The notes below the pieces were generated by a model that worked only from the letters and a program-made list of their open reading frames with translations, made no database searches and was not told the origin of the DNA. The translations under genes were made by a program, and so were the position numbers. 64,000 bases of DNA from Patiria pectinifera (Eukaryota > Echinodermata > Asteroidea > Valvatida > Asterinidae): the NCBI GenBank assembly GCA_029964075.1, contig CM057149.1, forward strand, positions 13,526,465 to 13,590,464. Direction: 5' to 3'. Positions 1 to 12,200 of this stretch are shown piece by piece; the first letter of the stretch is position 1; the number at the start of each line of letters is the position of its first letter.

Positions 1-138
1 ATGGCGATATCAACTTGTCACAAACAACAATTTGAGATAACTCCAACTTTTATATGTATAAGTTTTAGTGTTTAGAACCAAAAGAATAATAATAATAAGC
101 ATAGTGTGGTTTCAGCTCGTCTTGTGCTGTTTTTTTAG

Positions 139-287
139 GTATAATTTTGTGACTCCACTGACTCCAATGCTACTGACGGATCCAGACAATGACCAGCCCC
201 TAGTGGACAACAGTCTTCCCCCACCCTCCATCCTGCACACTGGTACTACCATGGACATCTTGAGGAGTCTGCTAGAGGACTTACCAG
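139..287 (+). CDS. ITIH: ITIH exon 1 in window: end of an upstream VIT/vWA unit
   Basis: Acceptor is the T-run plus AG at 137-138, donor GTAGGT at 288. It begins with the last base of a codon, so the protein continues to the left of the window. It encodes YNFVTPLTPMLL, the motif that follows the vWA domain in ITIH proteins, then a Pro-rich linker and an acidic end. The equivalent motif of the downstream unit lies inside exon 10, so the two units do not share this intron. Ends in phase 1. Confidence 0.85.
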
Positions 288-3200
288 GTAGGTTGATACA
301 AAAGAACTATACCTTGTTTTCACTACATGATCATTACTCTTTAGCACGATAATAATTGCAAATACATATCATAAAGTGCATCCAGACAACAGCATCGTCT
401 TGCTACGTTATAATGTTGTGCCAAGGTCTTTGCTATTTTATGTTTAAAAAAAAGTTACCTATGGTATTTAAATGTGTTTGTGACCAAACCAAATTATGAT
501 GCATCAAATAGAACATACAGGGTGAGTCAAAAAACACGAAACCCAAATGTCGGGACTATTGTTTTAGTGAAGTTCTGTATGTAGTACTTTCAAAATCTAG
601 GATATGAAAGCCCAATTCACACACTTTCTTTTAGTACAAAAATCATTCAAAATATTCATGTACTTTTTAAGTTACGGAATTTTAAATGCAACCACTGTTT
701 CAAAGTTCTGTCCACAGATCACAAAAAGGGAAGTGTTTTTTTCAGCAAAACCAAAGCAAATTACATAAGGATTTGTGTGCTTGGTTTTTGTTTTGCTGAA
801 AGAACGCATGCCTTTTCAGTGATCTGTGGACAGAACTTTAAACCGGTGGTTGTGTTTAAAATTACGTAACTGGAAAAGTACATGAGTGATTTGAATGATT
901 CTTGTACAAAAAGAAAGCTGATAAATTGGGCTTTCATATCCTAGATTTTGAAAGTGCTACATGCAGAACTTTACTAAAACAAAAGTCCCAACTTTTGGGT
1001 TTCATTTTTTTTTACTCACCCTGTATTTGATGAATATCAATTTCTGTTTTCTTACAAGTATCGATCTATTTTATCAAACAAACAAAACTACTATGATATC
1101 AATATTCATGTTTACATGCATATGCAAGGTTAAAGTTTGTCATGAATAAAAGGATTCAAGAAAATGTTGGCTTTGATTCGCAAACTTCTCTTTTACAGGA
1201 AAGCAAACAATTCCGGGTGTCGAGCCAAGACCAGATAAATTTAAGGTTGCCACTGAAAGCTCGGTGAGTATAAAGATATTGAGTTCGTTTCCCAACAACT
1301 GCCTTAAGTTTGTAAAATGTAATATCAAACGTTTACGTCTACATCTAATTGGAAAAGGTATCATTGAGGTTTACAGTGCAAAAGGTCTCTCATAGTTCTG
1401 TATTTGTCTGTTCCATAAGAGAGTAAAATATGACAAAATGAAATCATGATTTCAACCCTCAGTAATTTTCCAACAACATTTCTACTCATAGCAGCATGTA
1501 TACTAATATTGGCTTCCATCAGAAATAGTTAGATACTTTTTTGGAATCACAAATATTGCAGCGACATCGCTTTCAATGTAATCGCAACATCTTCATTCAG
1601 CGTAACCACTCCAGTCATGTGACCACCTTTTGGGTGATCACAAACCAGCAGGTCATCGTAGATGGCTGGCAGGTCGCATCCGGTGTCTCTGTTAAGGGAT
1701 TGGGGTTTTTGGTCCTGATTTTGATTGCTTCGCCATCTACGATAGGACCTTCTGGTTTGTGATCGAACAAAAAGTAGTCACATGACCGGAGTGATTTGAT
1801 TCTTTATGCTGAATGAAGATGTCGCGACGACATTGAAAGCTACGTCACTGCAATATTTTTGATTCCAAAAAGGTATCTTAGTATTTCTTAACATTTCTAC
1901 GGTTTGTTCCTTCTGAAAAGTACTTTGCAACAGTATTTTACTCACATCTCCTGAAAATCTGTCATTGCTACACAAGCTCAACATTTTGAAAGGATAAACA
2001 GGCAATTGCATTGAAGTATTGATTAAATCTGATGGCCCTTTTTTTCAGGATGGTATTGACACGAAAAGCTTGACCGTCAACTCTCAGATTGTCTTGAGAT
2101 TTGCCACTACCACCATCAGTTCCACCATGGAGAACACGGGCAGTAAGGCTGGATGGGCCGTCTTCAGACAGAAGATTCCGCTAAGAGCGTATATCACCAA
2201 CTACACTTTGTACGTATCAGTGTAAAAACTGTAATACCTAAAACTCATTTTTGCTTTCTTTCCATTATGTAAAGCCCCCAAATCATACTTGAAATATCCT
2301 GTCTCTGTCTCATTTTTTTTGTACAGAACTTTGGATGGGAAGAGTTACCAGGGTGTTGCCGATGAGAAGAGCCAGAATGTGACGATTCAGCGGGGCGATC
2401 TGGAATTTGCACAGGGCGGCGGTTTCATTACTGAACTGTAAGTACAGGGAATGTTTTAAGTGAAAATAAGACGCAGCAAATTAGCAGTAACCAACATCTA
2501 AACAGTATGTTTGTTGCCAACCAGATTTATGTAATACTGGACATCACAAAGATGGTTTAAAAAGTGATTAGCAAATTAATACTTTGCTAAGTGAAATCGT
2601 CACTGACACCTTGAAGTAACTCTCCAAGTGTTAAACCATATTTTTTCGATTTTCAGTTTTTTTACATTTTTAAACATTATTCATCAAGGCCTACCATTGC
2701 ACGAAGTTTCAAAGCTTCAAGAGCTTTAATAATTACACTAATTATCCATGGCAACTTTTGCGCAAAAGTGACACTCAAGTTCCATTTACCATTGTAATGC
2801 ATGGCGCGCACTCTGCTAAATGCGAGCAAAAACTTTTTCACGAAGTAACACTCTCCTTGTTTGAGCGCGCGCTGACCTGAAGTAGCACTCACCTAGTATT
2901 GTGATACATTGAAGCGTACTACTTTGTGTAAACAAAAATTAATAGTTTCGCAGCTTTTTCGGTTTCACAAACTACATGTAACACTCACCTTATTTCTCTT
3001 GTTTCTCTTATTTCTGGTTTATTTAATATACAAACGGGGGAAAAACAGCAGATTTAATAAATTCATTACCTCAAGTGTCCACAACGAGAAACCCAACTGA
3101 AAATACACTGCAGTGTTGACGCAAAGTGTTGTTCTAGAAGGCGTTCAACTTTAGATGCCGTTTTCTCTGATTGCTAGTTTTTACTGGTATGCAGATGGGT

Positions 3201-6200
3201 GTCACTTAGTGGTGTTCCTGACAAAATAACCAAACTTATTTCAGATAAGCTTCCTGAATTTTAACCCTATTCAAGACTGGCCACCCATTTTATAACCAAA
3301 CAAACTTTAGACCCATCATGCGTCATTAGATAGAGGTGATATAGTGAATCCAACACAATTTTGTCTTGCCTCTAAAATAAATGTATGGCTTCTTGCTGCA
3401 TTCGATTATCTCCATACTGAAATGTTGTGTACGAGTCAGATTTTCTGGATAGCTACATTCTTTGGTACATGTATATTTATGGCAGGGACCCAGAGAGCAA
3501 GGCCTTCATCACATCAGTCAACCTCAAGCCTGGCAACACGGCAGAGTTTGCCCTCACTTATCAGATTTTGTTACCGAGGCGACGCGGAATGTTCAAGCAG
3601 CATCTTGGCTTGTATCCCGGACAGGTAGTCATTTTTTTTGGTCAAAATTTCTGCCCTATATTGCAAACAAAAATTGGGTATCATTCTTTCATAATCCCAG
3701 GGCGAGCAGTGTGTTTGGACTGTATTCAACTCAGTCATCAGTGTTGTCAATCCATTTACTTTACATTGTTTCCTTCACCGTATGACCTGGAGTGATCAAG
3801 AATATAACGTATTTTGTGTGTCTGTTAACAAAATTACTCAAAATTTTGAAGTGCGTTGTAGGTTTGTAGTTGGGTCATTCTTGAATTATTTGTTCACATT
3901 TCCCGCTCATTCAAAATTGACCTGATTTCAAGTATGAGTATGGGGGAATTTTTTTTCTTCGTATGATTCATTTTCTAAAATGCATAGGAATGAGGGCATA
4001 TGCTGCTTTTAATTTTTATATTTCATTCTGTTTGATAGTCCGATGAATGTGGACGGTGTGTGGATGAAAAAAAAAAGCAGCTGCTATTGATTTTTATTGT
4101 GCAAGATGTTTAAGGGTCTGTAAAAACTGACTTATTTGTTGGGTTTGATCAGTCAAAGTGCACAAAACAAACTAGTGATCAGTCCACTATGGGTATTACT
4201 ATTATTTTTAATCATTTCTGGTAATGACACCAAGGATTCCTCAAAAGCGCCCTAGGCACTGTAGCTTGCAAGCCTGAAGAAACCTGTGGAGAGAAGACAG
4301 TGAGAAGAAATTACAGTTTTAGAGGTGGGAGGAAAAGCCCAAAAGAATATTCTGGGGAAAACCCACGGAATCAGGTTAGGGACTGAAAACCCAATCAACA
4401 TATTGGCCCAGGCGGGATTCCAACCCGGTCACAGCGGTGGAAGGCGTACCGCTACGCCAACCTGACTCCCCAACTGGCTCTAATACCTGGCTATCTTGTG
4501 TACAGGTTGTGGACAACTTGCAAGTGGACGTCAGCATCACGGAGCCCCAGGGGGTGCGCGTGGCCAATGCTTACCTCAGGGACCGATCCCTGGTGGGGGG
4601 AGATGACCCCGTCCAGCCACAGCCGATGACGCGGGTAAGCGACAGCAAGCAGCTAGTGGCGTACCGGCCCACACGCCAGGAGCAAGAGGAGCTGAGCGGC
4701 GAGGGCATCATGGGGGATTTTGTCGTCGAGTATGACGTCAATCATTCTGACGGCGCCGGGGATATTAAGGTGAGTGGGTTTAAAGATATGTGGTCCATAG
4801 TTGCCGCCATAATTGTTGTGCTTAATTGTATCCAATGTAGAGAGTGGCTTATTTGCATAAGACATATGTGATGCGATCAAGCTAAATGAGTCGTATGTCA
4901 GGAACTTTCATTTGGAGATGGAGGCCAAAATATAGAGGGCCACTTCATCACATCACTTCATTACATCTCTGGGTGTTCTAACTTCCATAATTTTTGAACT
5001 AAAGATTGTATCAGCATGCGGTTTGCACAGCAGTAACGCTGAGATTGTGCTCTTTTCAAATCTGTTTAAACAAAGCGACCAGGGTCGACAAACAACTCAT
5101 TTAGTTTGATTGCATCACATATTAACACTATTCCTGAATCGTCCGATTTTAATATGATTTTCTTACACCCAAGGGAGTTGTGATAAATCTAACAACAAAA
5201 CCAAAATTATGAACATGGAAACAAGGAACACTACGCTGATGAATTAATTGTTAAAGCTTCTTTGATGTACAGTATCCCTTTTCCATTTCTTGGCATGAAA
5301 CCACCAAGAATAATCTGTTCCAATTCATCGGCTGATACTTCCCAGCTCCTGCTAGTCTTCTGGGTGGAGAGGAGCAAGTAGTTGTATATGTTTAACCGCT
5401 GCATTGGAACCCCAGTCCCGATGATACAATCAACAGGCCACACGCCCCCATCAAAAGAATGATATTAAAGACCTTTCCGAATTATTCCTCGCCCCAGGTC
5501 CTGAACGACTACTTCGTCCAGTTCTTCTCTCCGAGTGGTCTGTCCGTCCTCCGGAAGCACGTCATCTTCGTCATCGACACTAGCAGCTCCATGGAAGGCA
5601 CCAAGCTGTCCCAGGTCAAGGCGGCCCTCAAGACCATCCTGGACGAGATCTCGTCAGGAGACAAGTTCAACATCTTACCCTTCTCCAACCAGGTGGAGTT
5701 CCTGGACCGGTACCGGATGGTGGAGGCGTCCAAGGCCAACGTGGAGTACGCCAAGTCGTACGTTGACGACCTGCAGGAGGTGGATGGTAAGAATAAACCC
5801 AGGACCTTTCAAGACCACCTGTCGTAATTGCTGTTTAAGACCAGCAGAGGCTTTAAAGGAGTGCCTAGAGGTAGAGCTCCCACTCCTTCCCTGATACCCC
5901 GTTGGGCCAACAACGTTTTCCTGGACCTTAACAATAATAGGCGACTTACAGACTCACCTTTACATTTGAGCCTATAAACTTGTAGTATAAGTAGGTAGAG
6001 TGGAGGTTTATTTTAATTTGGTTTTTGGCTTGCCGTTGAGGAATTTTTAAACAGATTTATCAGCATATTTTAAATGTCTTGACAGTTTTCTTCCTGGTAA
6101 TAGGATATAGTTTTGGGCACAACACAGCAGTAACTTGTATTTCGGTGCTGTTTTTTTTTTGTTTTTCTGCCCATTTCTCAGAGCTCAAGATTTTTGTCCA

Positions 6201-9200
6201 CAAGCCTAATGTGGTGAGATGGACTGATGTTTACTCTGCAACTGTTCTTTTAGAAGAGAGATATATAGTTTATACAGTATTTTTATCTGGCTGGAAATGA
6301 AAACGTTGACAATATTTATATTTATGTTCTCGTGTCCTCGTCATCCAGCCACCAACTTGAACCGCGCCATCCTGGAAGGCGTCAACATGCTGCGACGCGA
6401 GGGGGAGAAGCTCCGAGGCGGAGAGAAGGTCATCTCCATGCTGATCGTGCTGACCGACGGGGAACCGACCTACGGCGAGACGGATACCAGGGAGATCGAG
6501 CGCAACGTGCAGGACGCGATCAACGGCGACTACTCGCTCTTCTGCCTGGCCTTTGGAGAAGACGCGGACTTTGAGTTCCTGAACCGGCTGGCGCTCAACA
6601 ACCACGGCGTGGCCCGGCGGATACCGGAGCGAGTAGATGCCAGCATCCTTCTGCAAGGGTTAGTTTTTTTTTTCTGATAGTCACTTCTTTATCAACAATT
6701 CAATTCACTTGTCAGTGAATTAACAACTCAATGTAACTTTTTCAATATTCAACATAATTGAGCAAGCTGGAGTGAGGAATATAGTTGACCATAATTTGAC
6801 CAACTTCACTGGAACGCAGGATGGTTGGACTACTCTAATCAGCTATTTAAAACAGGAGCCCTGGGCGTGGTACCATTGATGATTACCAATAGCTGCCCTC
6901 ATCATAATGCTCAAAAGGAAGCCATGATCAAGATTTTTGTGACGACATTCTCAGAACAACAGAAGTTAAAGTCATTGTTCTAACTTCTAAGATGTTATTA
7001 CTTGTTCAAATTTTTGTTTAATTTTTGAGAAACAAGAAAACCAAGTCTATTACTGATGTTTTCCTCCTTAAACCATCTTTTGTAATTATTACGTATAGTT
7101 TGTGCAGTGTTTAAAACCACAGCCCCATGAGCAAATAAGTTAGTCCAGTTGCGATCGGACCGCAATCCAATTCAGTATTTTCCTGTATTGAACTAGGCGG
7201 AGTCAATTCAGCGCAGTTCATATAAATGTTTTAATAAGCCTCTGTACTGATGACGTCACGGTTTGTTTACACCGTGTGCTTTCCTAAGGGAGCCTGGTAG
7301 GGACGACGGTTTCGTAGCCCTGTAGAAATGCGCACAAGTTAACAAAGTGTGACGTCATCAGCACAGAGGCTTATTAAGGGAATAAATGTGTGCTCGAGAG
7401 GTTTTTATCACTCTGTTCAAGACCACTTAGAGTCTGGGTGCTGATAATTACCCGAGCCGGAGGCGAGGGTAATTATCAGCACCCAGACTCTAAGCAGTCT
7501 TAAACAGAGTGATTAATACCGACCGAGCACATATTTATTCCTATTCATAAATACCTTTTTGGTATAAAAAAATCAAATAATTCGTTCAAAAAATCCTGAT
7601 TTTGTTCAACAAGTTCACTTCATGCTTTTTGAAACATCCCTCTAGCAAAATAATGGAGTGTTCAGCTGGCGAGTAAGATGTAAACAACCCTTTTATGGAG
7701 ATTGACGCGCGCGTAGCATGTTCTGCGCGATACGCACCTGGGGCGTTGCGTGTTGAATTTAGAACTATAAAATTCTGACTCACTGGTAGTGTTGCGCATG
7801 CCTACGTGAGGATTGTGAACGTTCAACCAATAAAACGGTAAGAGGCACCGGAGTTTTAGGAGTCCACATTTTATTGTGACACTGGAAAAGTGTTTAAGAC
7901 CAGCTAGCCATGTCGTTATCAGCCGTTTAAGACCGGCCACGTGACGGGCTCTCGACCAATAGGAATAGCTAAACTGTCTGAGGTATTTATGAATGTACAA
8001 TAAAGTTGTCTCAACTCAGAATACCTTTTGGTCCATAATTTAATAGGTTCTACGACGAGGTGGCCACGCCCCTGCTCTACGACGTCCAGTTTTACTACTC
8101 GGAGGGCGTGGTTCCCAACACGCTGAGTGAGCGTTTCTTCCCAAACTACTTCAACGGGTCTGAGATTGTCGTGGTTGGGAAGCTGGACGAGGCGCGGCTG
8201 TCAAGTCACGTGCTGAGATCGTTTGTTTACGGGAAGACGGCAAGTGAGGAAATCTCGCTAGCGTCGGATACAAACACCATTGTGAGTAAATTCATTGCTT
8301 CGGAAATGAGTTGTATATGTAAGTTTACTGAAAGCAAATTTCAATTATTTTTACAAGGAGTAATTTCAAATCAAAGGTCAAATGATGGAAGCCAGAACAA
8401 AGAGAACACATTAATTTATTCTATCCATATTGATGAGTTAATTTTATTAGGCATAGGTCACAAATAAAAGTGCTTATATGTGTTGTGCTTAGATGTAAAA
8501 TAGCTTTTGTACATCATATTCTCAACTAACTTTAGAGGAGAATACATCTCATATGCAGGAAACTATGGCTGATACTGTTTCTTCACGCTTCGATTTAAGG
8601 CTGATTGAGGAGACAAAGGATGAATTTGTGTCTATTTTGGCACAGTTTTACATAATGCAGTTGACAGCTGCAGGTAGTTGAAAACCGGTTAGAGACCTGG
8701 CCTGCAAAAATGACAAAATGTTACACAAGTAAAAATGTTATCACAACTCAACTGCATATTGGAATGAATAAAGTTCTTTCATACAATAAACTATTATTAT
8801 TGCAAATTGAGATACAGGGTGAGTCAAAAAAAGCGGAACACCAAACCCCAAAAATTATATTTCATATTTAAAAAGATACATAGCATTTAGATGAAAAAAT
8901 TACTGAAATTGCTCATTCCGTTGGAAGAATATCACTATTTAAACACAATGACCCTAAAACCTGTCGTCGTCTTAGCTTTTAGGGTCATTGCGTTTAAATG
9001 GAGATATTCTTTGAACAGAGTGAGCAATTTCGGTATTTTTTTCATCTAAAAGTAGCTCATGAAATTGGCTTTCCAGTCATTATTATTTTTGGTGCTACTT
9101 TTTTTTTTTAAATATCAAATATAGTTTTTTGGATTTGGGTTCCGTTTTTTTTTACTCACCCTGTATTATTGATTAAACTTAAACGGTTGACAAATGGAAT

Positions 9201-12200
9201 AAGAAATGTCATTTAATTGCAGATTTTCTTAGCCAAAGATGGAATGGTTTAAGAAGTTTTTGTGATTAGAAAAAATGCCACTATATAAGTTATAGAATTT
9301 ATTCATCTTGATTCATACTTGCACCCATTAGGTGCCCTCACGTGTCCTACTGGATCCCTCCATCCCCACCAACCTGGTGGAGCGCATCTGGGCCTACATC
9401 ATGATCCAGACCCTGCAGCGCAAGCAAGCCCTCACGGAGAACCCAAGCCCAGGCATCCAACGCGACATCACCGACACCTCCCTCCGCTACGCCTACCTGA
9501 ACCCCTACACGCGGATGACGGTCGGGGAGGTGCAGGGGGCCGCGCGGCGAGAGCCCCCGGCCATGCGGGTGTGGGACCGATCGTTGCCCGCGGAGGTACG
9601 GGATGGGTTGAGCGTGGCGCTGAGCCCCTTACCAAAGCCGGTCCAGCCTGAACAGCCTACTACTCCGGGGGGAACTGGCGATGGAGGAGACGGTACAAGC
9701 GGAGTTGGTACGTGCTTACGTTGATACAAGTCGCAGATTTGATGGCAAGAAATAAATTGGGGTGAAGGAAGCTCTTTGCTAATAAACTCTCTCTGTAATT
9801 TACTTCCCGATGCTTTTTTGCCCCTCAACCTATGATCTACTGATTTACCCGATGATATGTATAAGGCCAAAAAGAAAAGTCTCCGGTTTCTGGTATGCGC
9901 GTGCGTCGCCGTAGCCATGCGCATCGGCAAAATGAAAAAGTTTTTTTTTTCAATGAAAGGTGATGTCTCAAACCTGCCAAACTCACTGGTTTGACTGGAA
10001 TCCTGCTGCTGCACAATTTTAACGTGTTTTTAGATGGGGTTATGATCGAGAATAAGCTTTGTGTGGCCTCTCTGGACTCCCATATATTTGCACTAAGTCT
10101 AGTCGGGCACCATTTGCAGTCATCAGCCGACATTTGAGGCAAAAAAATCAGGTAAAGAAAAAAAAAAGTCACTTTTTTGGGGCAAGCCCCATACCAGAAA
10201 CCGGAGACTTATTTTTTTTGGCCTAAGGTGGTCTCCCTTTTTTAGTGGTTAGCGACAGCACGGATCCTCTACACAAGGATAAATGTCTTCCCCAAATTTG
10301 TGGTTACTTGCATGATATGGCCCCTGCACATCTTGCGTGTGCATATGCGAGACGCGCGCACGCACAACTGCCCAGTCAAATTTGTAGGGCGCCACCAGCT
10401 GTTACGCTGGCGCGCGCATTATTCTACATGTTCACCATCTCTGGCACCATTCAATTTTCAAAAAAATACATCACAAATGTTTTCAATTGGCCATAACTCA
10501 ATAAATATTTTTCCGATTGCAAGGATTTTTTTGGATGAAATAAACTTGTCAAATGTGTATTAAGCAAAAGTGAAATTTTCCAGACTTTTGTCTGAAATCA
10601 CTAAATCTGAAAAAAGTCATAATAAGTATAACTTTCCTGGAGGTCATCCAGATTTGCGTACTGAAACTCTTGCAAGCAAGATCCACAAATCTGAACTGAT
10701 TATGCATTCCATGACCAGAACCAGGACAATGGTTGTTCTTTTTGACTCGCACTGTATAGACAGAAATGCATCTTTCTGACTTTTCATCCAATTTTCAGAC
10801 TTGTTTTTCACTTGACACTTTCATCCCTGGTATCAAGATCTGTGATGTATTCTTTTGAAAGCTGTGAAAAAGAGGGTGGCTGGGTTTTTTGGGGACACCC
10901 TGTAAGGCTTAGATATTATTCCGTTACTGGAATTTGGGAGTTTGAAATTTGAAGTCAACACATTCAGTACCGAGTTGAGCAAGATGAAGAGTTATCCTAA
11001 TTTAATTTTTTACAACTTCAAAGATGTGCATGTCGTAAAAAACGTTGATGCAGACCAAGCCAGGTTGCGGCCATAACTAGGCCATGGTTTTCAATCTCAC
11101 TTCTGTGTAATAGCCTGTTCATTTTCTGAAATGTTGCATCAATGTGTACTTTTGTAAATAACACCTGTTGTGTTTGTTTACAGATGGAGACCCGCATTTC
11201 GTCGTGAACGTCCCCAAGAGTAACATGTCATTATGTTTTGACATTAACGGCGAGGCTGGTGATGTGTTCAGCTTGATCAAGGACAAAAGAAGAGGTACTA
11301 ATCAGACTCGAGATTCTGCGCTTACTTCAGTTTTTTTTAATTTTTTTGCTTTGCTGAACAGCAGTTCACATCTTAGGTTTGCTGAAATAAGTAATTATTA
11401 TTATTATTAATCCTTTCTGGTTATGAAACCAAGGATTCCTCAAAAGCGCCCTAGGCACTGTAGCCCGCAAGCCTGGAGAAACCTGTGGAGAGAAGACATT
11501 GAGAAGAAGTTACAATTTTAGAGGTGGGAGGAAAAGCCGGGAAGAATATTCTGGGGAAAACCCACGGAATCAGGTAGGGACTGAAAACCCAATCCACATA
11601 TTGGCCCAGGCGGGATTCGAACCCAGGTCACAGCGGTGGAAGGCAAGGAAAGTACCGCTCGCCAGCCTGACTCCCCAGTTTACTTGAATTGAAGAATTGC
11701 ACGTTTTTTTTTTGACACAGTAACTAATTAGTTTTCAGAGCACTTACTCTACCAAACATGAAAAAGCGAAGTGCAGCTGTAGTGAATAGATTCAGTGTGC
11801 ATTTGCGAGTAAGATGTATTTCCCCTCAAAAAGCCAATGAACCCATTTTCACCTCCATCCTAAAACCATTTCTATTTTGTCATGTAGGTCTGTTCATCAA
11901 CGGTAGAATTATCGCAAAACCACTTTCAAAGAAGGAAAAGCAACAACCGAAGAAAAAGCAGAAACAACGCACCTACATCGGGGAGATAGGCGTGGTCTAC
12001 ACCCCATCAGCTCCAGGCAGCGGCAGCGAGTCCGAGATATGGTTCAACCCGACCGCCATCACCGTCAATGCCAACCACACGCTGCCATGGGGCAGCAAGC
12101 GGACGGTGCGGCTGGGCGGTGTCCGGGTGAGGCTGGACGGCCGGCTGGCCACGGTCTGGCTTGGTACAAAGGGCATTGAGTTTACCGTGGTCCGGCATAA

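Noticed and set aside
68..352. Open frame resembling a signal peptide directly upstream of YNFVTPLT
   Set aside because: It begins with GTG, not ATG, and the hydrophobic part is the T-rich polypyrimidine tract before the splice acceptor at 137-138.
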